A DNA stretch of 64,000 bases, taken from positions 4,910,501-4,974,500 of the forward strand of contig NZ_CP015225.1 in the NCBI RefSeq assembly GCF_001623525.1. Reading direction: 5' to 3'. How positions within the stretch are numbered: position 1 is the first letter of the stretch; every line of letters starts with the position of its first letter. The notes below the pieces were generated by a model that was given only the letters and a program-made list of their open reading frames with translations, did no database searches and had not been told where the DNA came from. A program made the position numbers and the translations under genes. Origin of the DNA: Pseudomonas fluorescens. GTDB lineage: Bacteria; Pseudomonadota; Gammaproteobacteria; Pseudomonadales; Pseudomonadaceae. Below are positions 8,772 through 18,038 of this stretch, piece by piece.

Positions 8772-9368
8772 ATGACACAGGCAATCGGCATCAAGGATCG
8801 CGTACGCATCAAGCACGTCGAAGTCCTCTCGGATGATTGGTACGTGCTGCGCAAGACCACCTACGACTACCTCGGCCGCAACGGCCAATGGCGCGAGCTG
8901 ACGCGCGAGACCTACGACCGTGGCAACGGCGCCACCATCCTGCTGTACAGCAAGGCCAAGCAGACCGTGGTGTTGACCCGGCAATTCCGCTTCCCGGCCT
9001 TCGTCAACGGGCACGACGACTTGTTGATAGAAACTTGCGCCGGCCTGCTGGATAACGACGACCCGCACACCTGCATCCGCAAGGAAACCCAGGAAGAAAC
9101 CGGCTATATCATCCAGGACGTGCGCAAAGTGTTCGACGCTTTCATGAGTCCGGGGTCGGTGACTGAGCGGGTGCATTTTTTCGTCGGCGAGTACTTCGAT
9201 GAAGACAAGCAGCACGCAGGCGGCGGCCTGGAAGCCGAGGGTGAAGAGATCGAAGTGCTGGAAATGTCGCTCGATCAGGCCCTGGACATGATCGAGCGCG
9301 GTGAGATTTGCGACGGCAAGACCATCATGCTGTTGCAGTACGCCAAGTTGCATCGGTTGCTGGATTAG
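8772..9368 (+). CDS. nudK: GDP-mannose pyrophosphatase (Nudix hydrolase)
   Basis: A 198-residue Nudix hydrolase close to E. coli NudK, which splits GDP-mannose into GMP and mannose 1-phosphate. It shares ETYDRGNGATILLY, VVLTRQFRFPAFVNG, LIETCAGLLDNDDP and GEICDGKTIMLL. The Nudix box runs from GLLDNDDPHTCIRKE to TQEETGY with the catalytic glutamates intact. The start at 8772 (MTQAIGIKD) matches the NudK N-terminus; the open frame extends upstream without a good ribosome binding site. Its 3' end overlaps the convergent regulator gene by 44 bases. A link to the GDP-mannose-dependent polysaccharide genes further on is possible but unproven. Confidence 0.88.
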   Translation: MTQAIGIKDRVRIKHVEVLSDDWYVLRKTTYDYLGRNGQWRELTRETYDRGNGATILLYSKAKQTVVLTRQFRFPAFVNGHDDLLIETCAGLLDNDDPHTCIRKETQEETGYIIQDVRKVFDAFMSPGSVTERVHFFVGEYFDEDKQHAGGGLEAEGEEIEVLEMSLDQALDMIERGEICDGKTIMLLQYAKLHRLLD

Positions 9369-10353
9369 CCTTCAGGGCTGCCTGGGGACTGGCTTCACGT
9401 CTGCCAAACCGTTCACGGTAGGTGGAGGGTGGCAAACCCACAGCGTTGCGGAAGGCTGCGCGGAAACTTTCCACCGAGCGATACCCACAAGCCTGGGCAA
9501 TGCTGGCTGTGTGCTGGTCGGTGCTTTCCAGCAGTTCCCGTGCCCGGTTGAGGCGCTCCTGTTGCAGCCAGGCCTTGGGTGCAAGGCCTGTCGTCTCGAT
9601 GAAGCGTCGCAGGAAGGTGCGCTCGCTCATGGCGACGCGGGCGGCCATGTCGCCCACGCTGGGGGATTGATCCAGGTTTTCGCGAATCCATTGCAAAACA
9701 CCGCTTAGTTCATTGCGTGGCGACTTGCTCACGGGCGCGACGATGAATTGGGCCTGGCCGCCGGTGCGTTGTGGGGCCATGACCAGGCGCCGGGCCACCG
9801 AGTTGGCGACGTGGGTGCCGCAGTCGCGGGCAATCAGATGCAGGCAGGCGTCGATGCCCGCCGCGCTTCCGGCTGAAGTGATCAATTGCCCGGCGTCCAC
9901 ATACAACACGTTCGGGTCGACGTTGATCAGCGGGTAGTGTTCGGCAAGCTCTTGGGCAAATTGCCAATGGGTGGTTGCGGTTTCGCCGTCGAGCAGGCCG
10001 GTGGCTGCGAGGACGAATACTCCCGAACAGATCGATAGCAAGCGTGCGCCGCGGGCATGGGCTTTGCGCAAGGCCTGCAACAGGGCTTCGGGAGGCGGCT
10101 CCTGACGGCTGCGCCAACCGGGAACGATGATGGTGCGTGCGGTTTCGAGTGCCTCGAGCCCGGCGTCGACGCCAATCTGCAGGCCGCCGAACGCACGCAT
10201 CGGCCCCTGATCGACGGCCACGACTTGATGGGTGTACCAGGGAATGTCCAGTTCCGGACGCGGCAGGCCGAATATCTCCAGGGCGATACCGAATTCGAAT
10301 ACGCAAAGGCCTTCGTAGGCGAGGATGGCCACTGTTCCTGGAGGTGTCAGCAT
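9325..10353 (-). CDS. ftrA: GlxA/FtrA-family transcriptional regulator (DJ-1/PfpI plus AraC domains)
   Basis: A 342-residue regulator. Residues about 5-180 form a DJ-1/PfpI-like amidotransferase fold with the conserved cysteine at Cys109 (LLSICSGVFVLAATGLLDG), used here for ligand sensing rather than catalysis. Residues about 225-320 form an AraC-type double helix-turn-helix (SERTFLRRFIETTGLAPKAWLQQERL and IAQACGYRSVESFRAAFRNAVGLPPSTYR). The arrangement fits FtrA. Its target is unknown. The last 44 bases overlap the end of nudK on the opposite strand. Confidence 0.85.
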   Translation of the reverse strand: MLTPPGTVAILAYEGLCVFEFGIALEIFGLPRPELDIPWYTHQVVAVDQGPMRAFGGLQIGVDAGLEALETARTIIVPGWRSRQEPPPEALLQALRKAHARGARLLSICSGVFVLAATGLLDGETATTHWQFAQELAEHYPLINVDPNVLYVDAGQLITSAGSAAGIDACLHLIARDCGTHVANSVARRLVMAPQRTGGQAQFIVAPVSKSPRNELSGVLQWIRENLDQSPSVGDMAARVAMSERTFLRRFIETTGLAPKAWLQQERLNRARELLESTDQHTASIAQACGYRSVESFRAAFRNAVGLPPSTYRERFGRREASPQAALKANPATDATWRTATA

Positions 10354-10618
10354 TTGGCGTAAAGCTACCGTTTATTGTCGTCTGCCGCACTGTAGCGGAC
10401 TGTCCCGCCCTCCTACAATCGCTGGCAACACCCAGGCTGGCTGCGCCTTGTGACGGTGGCAGCAGCATGACCGATGTCGGCCCGGAACGGGTGGCTGCCA
10501 AGGCACGCCTTGTCAGTTTCCGTCGTTCCTCGGCTGCCGAACAACCGACAATCACGCGCATTCTTCTCCCCAATAGTTGTGGATAACGCTATGCGCGCTT
10601 TCAACACCGAGGTGGCCC

Positions 10619-11548
10619 ATGACAGCCAGAAATGAATCCGGACAAGGCGTGGCTTTCGGGCTCGGCGCTACGCTGCTTTGGGGATCCTACCCGCTTTGGT
10701 ACAAACCGCTGGCCGGGCTCGACGCGTACCATCTGCTGTCTTGGCGGGTGGTGTTTGCCGAGCTGTTTCTCGTTGCACTGGTCTTGCTGACCGCACGAGT
10801 CTCAACCTTGCGTTCCACGCTTAAGACGGTTCGCCCGGTCAACGTGCTGACGGTCTCTGCGGTATTAGGGCTGTGGTGGCTGATGTACATCTACGCAATC
10901 ATGACGGGGCGAGTGCTGGAGGTTGCCTTCGGCTATTTCCTCAGCCCGATCATGAGCATGTTGGTGTCACGCCTGGTCTTCAAGGAACGCCTCAGCGTCT
11001 TGCAGACCTGGGCCATTTTCCTGGCCGTGGCGGGCGTGACGCTGATGGCGTTCGAGTTGCTGAACCTGCACTCCTTCCCCTGGATCGCCCTGGTCATCGG
11101 TTTTTGCTATTCCTTCTACGGCCTCTTCAAGAAGAAGGTCCCGGGCGACCCGGTGGTTATCCAGACGCTCGAGATCGCAGTCCTGCTTCCGTTTGCAGCG
11201 GTATTCCTGCTGCTGGCACAGGCCCACGGCGTGGGCCATCAATTCCTGCAGTCAGGCACTCGCGACCTGTTGCTGGTCGCCACGGGGCTGATCACGGTAC
11301 TGCCCCTGTGGTGGTACAGCCTGGCCGCCAAGCAGCTGTCGATGATCGCGCTGGGCTTCCTGCAATTTGTGCCGCCCATTTGCAACTTCCTGTTGGCTGC
11401 GTTCGTTTATGGCGAGCCGGTTTCAGCATTGAAACTGGCGGCATTTTCGTTCATCTGGCTGGCGCTTGCGTTGTTTACCTGGAACTCCATCCGGGCCCAG
11501 CGTGCAGCGGCAGCCGCCAACGTGTCCGCGCAGTTGCGTACGGCATGA
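10619..11548 (+). CDS. rarD: EamA-family permease RarD
   Basis: A 309-residue inner-membrane protein with about ten membrane segments arranged as two EamA repeats, the drug/metabolite transporter layout. RarD signatures include GLGATLLWGSYPLWYKPL near the N-terminus, FGYFLSPIMSMLVS, and the Gly/Ala-rich second half ending in WNSIRAQR. The transported compound is not established; family members are annotated as chloramphenicol-sensitivity proteins. I chose the ATG at 10619 (MTARNESGQG), preceded by GAGG, over upstream in-frame starts. Confidence 0.85.
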   Translation: MTARNESGQGVAFGLGATLLWGSYPLWYKPLAGLDAYHLLSWRVVFAELFLVALVLLTARVSTLRSTLKTVRPVNVLTVSAVLGLWWLMYIYAIMTGRVLEVAFGYFLSPIMSMLVSRLVFKERLSVLQTWAIFLAVAGVTLMAFELLNLHSFPWIALVIGFCYSFYGLFKKKVPGDPVVIQTLEIAVLLPFAAVFLLLAQAHGVGHQFLQSGTRDLLLVATGLITVLPLWWYSLAAKQLSMIALGFLQFVPPICNFLLAAFVYGEPVSALKLAAFSFIWLALALFTWNSIRAQRAAAAANVSAQLRTA

Positions 11549-11609
11549 CATACCCGCAGCGCTGTCACTTTCCGGGAATGGCGCAGGTTTTTCAGGATAA
11601 GGAATCGAA

Positions 11610-12599
11610 ATGAAGAAAGTCGCCGTGGTGGGCTGCACCGGTGCAGTGGGCATGACCATGCTGCAATTGCTTGAAAATACCGATTATGAAGTGGTGTGCA
11701 TGGCCTCTGGCCGTTCGGCGGGCAAGCGCCTGAAGGTGGGTCAGGTCGAGCACCTGATCGAAGCCTTTTCGGTCGAGGGGTGCGCCTCGTGCGATATCGT
11801 CTTCCTGTGTGTCTCCGGGGCCTTCGCCCTGGAGTATGGCGAGCGTCTGGCTGAAAATGCCTACGTCATCGATAACTCCTCGGCCTTCCGTTATCACCCG
11901 GCGATTCCGCTCCTGGTGCCGCCCATCAACGGTCAGCGTTACATGGGCGAAAAACTGATCGCCAACCCCAATTGCTCCTCGGCTATTGCGCTGATGGTGC
12001 TAGGGCCGCTGCATCAGGCCTTCGGGTTGGAGAGTGCGATCATTTCCACTTATCAGGCCGCCAGCGGTGCGGGGCAGCCGGCAATGCTGGAACTGCGAGA
12101 GAAAGCCAAGTCCTTCAGTGATTATGGCGACCGTGATGACAGCGAGCACTTCGCCCATAACCTGGCTTTCAACGTGATTCCCCAGGTCGATTCGTTCGAA
12201 GCCAATGGTTACACCCGTGAAGAAATGAAAGTGGTCTGGGAATTGCGCAAGGTACTCGATGAACCGACGTTGGCGATCAGCACGACCGCGGTCCGGGTGC
12301 CGACCTTGCGCTCCCATGCCGAGAGTCTCAGCCTGCGGTTCAACACACCCATCCAGTCGCTGGAGCAGGTGCGCGAGTTATTACGTAGCGCACCGGGAGT
12401 TGAAGTGGTGGATGAGCCCGAGTTCGGCGCTTATCCGATGCCCATGACCTCCACCTACAAGCATGCGGTGGAAGTCGGGCGGATTCGCTACAACCTGATC
12501 TATGGCGAGCACGGGCTGGACCTGTTCATCAGCGGCGATCAGTTACTGCGGGGTGCGGCATTGAACGCATTCGAAATCATGCAATTGATCAAGTCTTGA
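11610..12599 (+). CDS. Aspartate-semialdehyde dehydrogenase family protein
   Basis: A 329-residue NADP-dependent dehydrogenase of the Asd/ArgC fold. The N-terminal dinucleotide motif is VGCTGAVG (7-14). The active-site cysteine is Cys122 in ANPNCSSAIAL, and the general-base histidine is His236 in VPTLRSHAESL. It would convert aspartyl phosphate to the semialdehyde for lysine, methionine and threonine synthesis. Pseudomonads also carry asd genes in the leuB-truA region, so this may be a paralogue; sequence alone does not tell whether its substrate has shifted. It is followed by a strong terminator. Confidence 0.82.
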   Translation: MKKVAVVGCTGAVGMTMLQLLENTDYEVVCMASGRSAGKRLKVGQVEHLIEAFSVEGCASCDIVFLCVSGAFALEYGERLAENAYVIDNSSAFRYHPAIPLLVPPINGQRYMGEKLIANPNCSSAIALMVLGPLHQAFGLESAIISTYQAASGAGQPAMLELREKAKSFSDYGDRDDSEHFAHNLAFNVIPQVDSFEANGYTREEMKVVWELRKVLDEPTLAISTTAVRVPTLRSHAESLSLRFNTPIQSLEQVRELLRSAPGVEVVDEPEFGAYPMPMTSTYKHAVEVGRIRYNLIYGEHGLDLFISGDQLLRGAALNAFEIMQLIKS

Positions 12600-12622
12600 T
12601 CAAGCACGAGCCGGACATTAGA

Positions 12623-12649
12623 ACGCGCAGCCATGGCTGCGCGTTTTTT
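12623..12649. terminator. Intrinsic terminator after the Asd-like gene
   Basis: Positions 12623-12644 form a perfect 22-base palindrome (arms ACGCGCAGCCA/TGGCTGCGCGT) followed by TTTTTT, ideal for ending transcription from the plus strand. It lies 3 bases from the end of the convergent sulfatase gene and has fewer T-equivalents on that side. Confidence 0.85.
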
Positions 12650-12651
12650 GT

Positions 12652-14865
12652 TCAACTGGATTGGGCCTCGCGGTCTTCCTGCATATCGTCCAGGTATTGC
12701 GGCTGGTCGGTCTGGTCCGGCAGTTCGGTCACGACGCTGAAGTCGCTGATCTCGATGGCGCCGACGCCATGACCGAGCAGATGGAAGGAAAACGCCTTGC
12801 GCTGCTGCGGGTTGTCGAAACGGAGGTTCATCACCAGCGGCTGGTCGGGTGTCACCGCCACGTCTGTCGGCAGGTCCATCGACACATCCTGCTCGAACTC
12901 CTTGGCCTTGAGGGAGATGTAGGCGGCATGGTCAGCGTCCACGGCGCGGATGGTCAGGCTGACGCGGGTCTGCGAACCCTTGGGCATTTCCAGGTACTGG
13001 GCACCGATCAGGTTGTCGGTCCAGTCGTTGGTGACCTGGGCCGGCAGCGGGATTTTATCCGTACTGCCGAATTGATAGTGCTGGTTCAAGGGAGTGCGCA
13101 ACAGCGTCTGGTCCAGGGCCGTGGCCCGGGCGCCGATCAGCCTGGCGCGCTGGCCGCTGTATTGCCCGCCATAGGTGGCACGGTCGGCGATGAAGCCTTC
13201 GCTGGTGTAGTAACGGCAATGCTGGAGGAAATCGCACTCGGTGAACGTACCCTTGCCGTCGTGGTAGCGCAGCTTGCCGTTGGTGAACGACATGATTTCC
13301 CGACCCGTCGGGTAGTCCCTGAACATCGAGCGACCGGATAACGACGTGGGCACCGTAAAGCCGAAGTAATCGAGGATCGAGGCGGTCAAGTCGACGTGGC
13401 CGTAGGTGCCTGACTTGATCCGGGGCAACGGCTCCGGCGCCAGCGTCAGGTTGAATCCCCAGGACGAGGCCAGCCGCACGTCGTCGATGCCATGGGATTC
13501 GTCCGAGGTGATGACCACCAGGGTGTTGTCCAGGATGCCCTGGCGCTCCAGGCCCGCGAGGAAGTTTTCCAGGGCATCGTCCAAGTAACCTACCGCTGCC
13601 TGCTTGGCGGTGTCGTAGCGTTGCAGGTAGTCATCCGGCGCCGAGTAGGGCTGGTGCGTGCCCACGGTCAGCAGGGTCAGCATCCAGGGTTTGTCCGCTT
13701 GTTGCAGTTGCCCGACGTAGTCCAACGCGCCTTCAAAGAAGGTCTTGTCGTCCATGCCCCAAGGGAATTCCAGGTAGGCGGGGCGAGTGAACCACTCCAT
13801 GCCCAAGGTCGTGTCGAAGCCGATGTGCGGCATGATCCGGTCCTTGGCCATGAACCGCAGGCCCGCGCCCTGGAGGAAATGCGTGGAAAAGCCGTTCTGG
13901 CGCAACTGGGCCGGCAGGCACGCCTGGTTGCGCTGGGTCTGGTTGAGCATTTCGACGCCTTTGGGCGTGCCGTTATCGAGCTTGTCGTAGTCGCCACACA
14001 GCATCGCGTAGAGGCCGCGAATGGTCTGGTGGCTGTGCAGGACGTAATCGGGTGTGTTCATGCCGCGCTCGGCCCAGGCACTGAGGTGCGGCATCAGGTT
14101 CTCCTGATAGCTGCTTTTCAAGGCCTGGCGGTTGGCCCCAACGTAGGCACCGGGAATGCCCTCCAGGGCGATGACCAGGACGTTGCGCGCACGGCCCGGT
14201 TCGGCCAACAGTCTGTTGCCATCGAGGTCCAGGCGGGTCAGCCCCTCCATCGGTGGGGCCGGGTCCACCGCATCGCCGTCGAGCCATTGCCGGGCCTGGT
14301 CCTGCCCGGCGGCGATACCTGCGGTGATGAGTTGGTGAGGCAGGTTGAACACGTTCCATTGGTCCGCCTCGCTGGGGCGCCAGGCTTGCAGCGCGCCGTG
14401 GCCCAACAGGAGCAACACGGGCACGGCCCAGGCGTGGCGAAGCAAGCGTGGCGCCTGGCGTGGGCGGCTGGTCCATTGAGTAACCAGCCAGAATACCAGC
14501 GCGGACAGCTGGAGCGCGGCCAGCCAGGGATGGGCGAAGCCACCGCTGCTGGAGTTTTCAACGAACTGTGGGTCGGTCAGGTAATGCACGTCCGAAGGAT
14601 TGGGCATCCGCCCGACCGCACTGACCAATTCGATGCTGGCCAGGGTCAACGCGCTCCAAGCCAGCAATACCGGGAACGCCAGCCACCCGGGACGGCGATG
14701 GAGCAGCACGATCAGCAACCCGCCGATACCCAGGTCCGAGAGATAACCTAGCGGGTCGGACCAGCCCAGGGCGAGACGCAGGCCCATGGGGACGAGTAGC
14801 ACGCAGCCAATCAGGGCGATGAGGGTGGCGCGGGGGTGGTTTAAAGCGCGGTAAAGAATATTCAC
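12652..14865 (-). CDS. LTA synthase-like membrane sulfatase / phosphoglycerol transferase
   Basis: A protein of about 737 residues: roughly five N-terminal membrane segments, then a large periplasmic alkaline-phosphatase-superfamily domain. Expected metal and nucleophile sites are visible: the Glu in VLVIALEGIPGAY, the Thr in HSHQTIRGLYA, and Asp/His in VVITSDESHGID. LtaS/OpgB-like enzymes move phosphoglycerol from phosphatidylglycerol to glycans or glucans. A C-terminal beta-rich tail follows. Start choice is uncertain: GTG at 14865 has AAAGG upstream and gives VNILYRALNHPRA; the GTG at 14913 would begin at the edge of a REP element, which is less likely. Confidence 0.8.
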   Translation of the reverse strand: MNILYRALNHPRATLIALIGCVLLVPMGLRLALGWSDPLGYLSDLGIGGLLIVLLHRRPGWLAFPVLLAWSALTLASIELVSAVGRMPNPSDVHYLTDPQFVENSSSGGFAHPWLAALQLSALVFWLVTQWTSRPRQAPRLLRHAWAVPVLLLLGHGALQAWRPSEADQWNVFNLPHQLITAGIAAGQDQARQWLDGDAVDPAPPMEGLTRLDLDGNRLLAEPGRARNVLVIALEGIPGAYVGANRQALKSSYQENLMPHLSAWAERGMNTPDYVLHSHQTIRGLYAMLCGDYDKLDNGTPKGVEMLNQTQRNQACLPAQLRQNGFSTHFLQGAGLRFMAKDRIMPHIGFDTTLGMEWFTRPAYLEFPWGMDDKTFFEGALDYVGQLQQADKPWMLTLLTVGTHQPYSAPDDYLQRYDTAKQAAVGYLDDALENFLAGLERQGILDNTLVVITSDESHGIDDVRLASSWGFNLTLAPEPLPRIKSGTYGHVDLTASILDYFGFTVPTSLSGRSMFRDYPTGREIMSFTNGKLRYHDGKGTFTECDFLQHCRYYTSEGFIADRATYGGQYSGQRARLIGARATALDQTLLRTPLNQHYQFGSTDKIPLPAQVTNDWTDNLIGAQYLEMPKGSQTRVSLTIRAVDADHAAYISLKAKEFEQDVSMDLPTDVAVTPDQPLVMNLRFDNPQQRKAFSFHLLGHGVGAIEISDFSVVTELPDQTDQPQYLDDMQEDREAQSS

Positions 14866-14914
14866 AAGAAACAGGCCTTTCGTTGAAGCCAATCCATTGA
14901 ACAACACACTCACC

Positions 14915-15013
14915 CTGTGGGAGCGAGCTTGCTCGCGATAGCGGTGTGCCAGTCCATAGGGTGTGTGACTGACTGACTGACTGACGCCATCGCGAGCAAG
15001 CTCGCTCCCACAG
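14915..15013. repeat. REPIN-type inverted repeat 1
   Basis: Two 25-base arms (14915-14939 and 14989-15013, containing GGGAGCGAGCTTGCTCGCGA) are perfect inverted copies. They flank a 49-base spacer that includes a TGAC tandem tract (14966-14985). This is the REP/REPIN design common in P. fluorescens-group genomes. The surrounding region 14866-15207 has no other gene; nothing else is seen there. Confidence 0.9.
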
Positions 15014-15207
15014 AAGGTTTCTTCCTTTGGTCATGAAATTGTCATGCAGAGGAATGGTACCAAGGGCCATTGCCCTTGGCCGAGCCAATGTCCCGGTGTC
15101 TGGCTGCGCTACGCTGTGGTTCACTGGCCCAGGCCTCTACAATGGCCGTGTAGCGCTGCTTTGAGACGCGCAGAAAACTTGTATCAGGATTTCTCATCGG
15201 GGGATGG

Positions 15208-16110
15208 ATGGACAGGTTCCAGGAAATGCAGGTTTTCCTCGCCGTGGCCCAGGAGTCGGGATTTTCGGCGGCAGCGCGGCGCTTGGGGCTGTCGGCGGCC
15301 AGCGTCACGCGGGCGGTGGCGGCGTTGGAGCAACGCATCGGCACGCCATTGCTGGTGCGCACCACCCGCAACGTGTACTTGAGCGAAGCCGGCCAGCGCT
15401 TTCTCGAGGACAGTCGCCGGATCCTGAGCGACTTGCAGGAAGCCGAGGATTCAGCGGCCGGCAGCCACGTCCAACCCCGGGGGCAGTTGACGATTACCGC
15501 ACCCGTGCTGTTCGGTCAGTCGTTCGTCACGCCGCTGCTGGTGGATTACTTGCATCGGTTCCCTGAGGTCAGCATCAACGCTTTGCTGTTGGACCGCACG
15601 GTCAGCCTGGTGGAGGAGGGCATCGACGTTGCCCTGCGCATTGGCGAACTGCCGGACAGCAACCTGCACGCCGTGCGGGTCGGTGAAGTACGGCGAGTGG
15701 TGTGCGGCTCCCCGGATTTCTTCGCACGCCACGGGCGGCCCCGGCATCCGGAGGATTTGGAGCGAATGCCCGTGGTGGCATCATCGGCCATTGGCCAGGT
15801 CAAAAGCTGGACCTTCATCGATTCAGGCCAACCGTTGGCCGTCCGGCCCGCGCCTCGGCTGGTGGTGACGGCCAACCAGGCCGCGATCACCGCCGCCTGC
15901 CAGGGGTTGGGGATGACGCGGGTCCTGTCTTACCAAGTGGCAGGCAACGTGGCGGCCGGGGAACTGGAAATCGTCCTGGCCGATTTTGAATTGCCGCCTC
16001 TGCCGATCCATGTGGTGTACCAGGGCGGGCGAAATGCGCCGGCGCGGGTCCGCAGTTTTGTCGATTTCGTCGTCGGTGCACTGCGCGAGCATCCGGCCTT
16101 GAGCGGTTGA
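15208..16110 (+). CDS. LysR-family transcriptional regulator
   Basis: A 300-residue LysR regulator. The N-terminal winged helix-turn-helix is at about 1-60 (MDRFQEMQVFLAVAQESGFSAAARRLGLSAASVTRAVAALE). A periplasmic-binding-like effector domain at about 90-295 includes GQLTITAPVLFGQSFVTPLL and EEGIDVALRIGELPDSNL. It belongs to the AaeR/DsdC-like subgroup that often controls a neighbouring detoxification or oxidoreductase gene. The glutathione transferase gene 125 bases downstream is on the same strand and may be a target; this is inference. Confidence 0.9.
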   Translation: MDRFQEMQVFLAVAQESGFSAAARRLGLSAASVTRAVAALEQRIGTPLLVRTTRNVYLSEAGQRFLEDSRRILSDLQEAEDSAAGSHVQPRGQLTITAPVLFGQSFVTPLLVDYLHRFPEVSINALLLDRTVSLVEEGIDVALRIGELPDSNLHAVRVGEVRRVVCGSPDFFARHGRPRHPEDLERMPVVASSAIGQVKSWTFIDSGQPLAVRPAPRLVVTANQAAITAACQGLGMTRVLSYQVAGNVAAGELEIVLADFELPPLPIHVVYQGGRNAPARVRSFVDFVVGALREHPALSG

Positions 16111-16235
16111 AGCATTGTTTCGCTGGCTGAAACAATGGATTGCATTTCTGGGTGATTCTCTTGGTTTTGCCTGGAGCGGAAGATGACCCCATCGACGCCG
16201 TTGTGCTGATGGCGTCACTTCCTGCGGAGTCGACC

Positions 16236-16862
16236 ATGAACCCTATCAAGCACTATCACTTCCCGCTGTCCGGCCATTCCCATCGTGTTCAATTGATGCT
16301 TTCGTTGCTCGGGCTACCGGTCGAAGAGGTCTTCGTCGACTTGGCCAAGGGCGAGCACAAACAGGCGGACTTCCTGGCGCTCAATGCGTTTGGCCAGGTA
16401 CCGGTCATTGACGATGACGGCGTGGTGCTGGCGGACTCCAACGCGATCCTGGTGTACCTGGCGCACAAATATGGCAAGGGCCGCTGGCTGCCGACCGATC
16501 CTGTTGGCGCCGCCCGGGTGCAGCGCTGGTTGTCGGCGGCGGCTGGGCCGATCCATGCGGGCCCGGCCACGGCGCGACTGATCACCGTATTTGGCGCGGC
16601 CTACAACGCTGAGGACGTGATCGCCCGTTCCCACAACGTGCTGAAAGTCATTGATCAAGAGTTGAGCAACCGTGCTTATCTGGCGGGTGACGCTGCGACT
16701 GTCGCGGACATCGCCGGCTACAGCTACATCGCCCACGCACCGGAAGGCAATGTGTCGTTGGAGGACTATGCCCATGTGCGGGCCTGGTTGGCGCGGATCG
16801 AAGCCTTGCCCGGGTTCGTGGGCATGCCGCGTACGGTTGTCGGGTTGCAAAAGCATTCATGA
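16236..16862 (+). CDS. Glutathione S-transferase
   Basis: A 208-residue cytosolic GST. The thioredoxin-like N-terminal domain (about 1-80) has [25 protein letters not shown], with the cis-proline before Val and the Asp-Ser pair that binds the glutamyl end of glutathione. The C-terminal helical domain has [18 protein letters not shown], the N-capping box. The substrate is unknown. I place the start at the ATG at 16236 (MNPIKHYHF, preceded by GCGGAG), which fits the GST domain start; earlier in-frame codons would add 32 residues with no recognisable character. Confidence 0.88.
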   Translation: MNPIKHYHFPLSGHSHRVQLMLSLLGLPVEEVFVDLAKGEHKQADFLALNAFGQVPVIDDDGVVLADSNAILVYLAHKYGKGRWLPTDPVGAARVQRWLSAAAGPIHAGPATARLITVFGAAYNAEDVIARSHNVLKVIDQELSNRAYLAGDAATVADIAGYSYIAHAPEGNVSLEDYAHVRAWLARIEALPGFVGMPRTVVGLQKHS

Positions 16863-16907
16863 GCCGTTGAATAGGCAACCCGCCCAAACAGGGAATCCAT
16901 TGGAGGA

Positions 16908-18038
16908 TCAGGCGTAGGAAAGCGCCTTTTCCTCCAGCAGTTCCTCGTATAGCCGCACCCACTTGCGGCCCATCTCTTCAGACGTGAACAACTGTCGGTA
17001 GCGGGCTTCGGCTCGGGCGCCCATGGCCTGGGCTTGTGCCGGGGTTTCCCACAGGGTGCGCATCGCCTCGCGAAAAGCTTCGGGATTGCTCGGTGGCACT
17101 ACCAGGCCGGTTTCTTCGTGGACATTGATGTAGCTGGTGCCGGTGCCAATTTCGCTGGAGATCATCGGCTTGCCGAACATCGCGCCTTCGAGCAGCGAGA
17201 TGCCAAAGGCTTCGGAGCGCAAGTGCGAAGGGAACACGATGGCATAACTCAATTCCAGCAGCGCGACCTTGTCCTCGTCCCCCAGGCGTCCGAGGAAATG
17301 CAGGTTGCGCAGGCCCAATGCCGCCGCCTGGGCATGCAGTTGTTTTTCCAGCGGGCCGGCGCCCACGATGACCACGGGGTAATCCACGCCTTTGAGGGCG
17401 TCGAGCAGAATGTGCAGGCCTTTGTAGTAACGCATCACCCCCACGAACAAAAAGAAACGCTCGCCCAGTTTTGCCTTCCACCCCGCCATGCGCTCGGCGT
17501 CAGGCTGTGGATAACTGGTCTTGTTCAGGCCGTAGGTGATGATCCGGGTCTTGGCGGGATATTCCTTGAGCACGTCGCTGGTATGAACATAGTTCGGCGA
17601 CGCCGCGACGATGCGCTCGGCGCCGTCCAGAAAACGCCGCATCAAGGGGCGATAGAGCTTGAGCAGGTGCCGCTGGCGAACGATGTCCGAGTGGTAGGTC
17701 ACGACGTAGGGTTTTTTCACGGCGGTGAAAAAATGCACCAGGTCCATGAACGGCCAGGGGAAGTGGTAGTTGATCACGTCCGCTTCGGCGGCCAGCTCAC
17801 GGAATTTCTTGAACACGCTGTAGGAGAAGCCGGTGGACGCCAGTAGGAAGTCCAATCGCGCCTGATGAACGACATGTTGTCGGATCTTGATTGGCTCGGG
17901 CGCCGGCTGCCTGCTCAGGGCCAGCACGGTGTTATCGATACCCAACCGGTCAGTGCTGTCGCACAGCTGGAAAATGACCTGTTCGATGCCGCCCATTGAG
18001 TCGGGCAAATAGGTTTTGTAAAAGTGCAGGACTCGCAT
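16908..18038 (-). CDS. wbpZ: D-rhamnosyltransferase of common polysaccharide antigen synthesis
   Basis: A 376-residue GT-B glycosyltransferase of family GT4. The N-terminal acceptor domain begins MRVLHFYKTYLPDSMGGIEQV. The C-terminal nucleotide-sugar domain has FFLFVGVMRYYKGLHILLDA and the E-x7-E motif in SEAFGISLLEGAMFGKPMIS. Its place as last gene of the wbp/wz block matches P. aeruginosa wbpZ, whose product adds the first D-rhamnose to the GlcNAc-lipid primer on the cytoplasmic face. The gene starts directly after the wbpY stop. Confidence 0.85.
   Translation of the reverse strand: MRVLHFYKTYLPDSMGGIEQVIFQLCDSTDRLGIDNTVLALSRQPAPEPIKIRQHVVHQARLDFLLASTGFSYSVFKKFRELAAEADVINYHFPWPFMDLVHFFTAVKKPYVVTYHSDIVRQRHLLKLYRPLMRRFLDGAERIVAASPNYVHTSDVLKEYPAKTRIITYGLNKTSYPQPDAERMAGWKAKLGERFFLFVGVMRYYKGLHILLDALKGVDYPVVIVGAGPLEKQLHAQAAALGLRNLHFLGRLGDEDKVALLELSYAIVFPSHLRSEAFGISLLEGAMFGKPMISSEIGTGTSYINVHEETGLVVPPSNPEAFREAMRTLWETPAQAQAMGARAEARYRQLFTSEEMGRKWVRLYEELLEEKALSYA

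Noticed and set aside
14966..14985. TGAC tandem repeat as a possible phase-variation tract
   Set aside because: It lies in the spacer of a REPIN, outside any gene or obvious promoter, so variation would have no evident effect.
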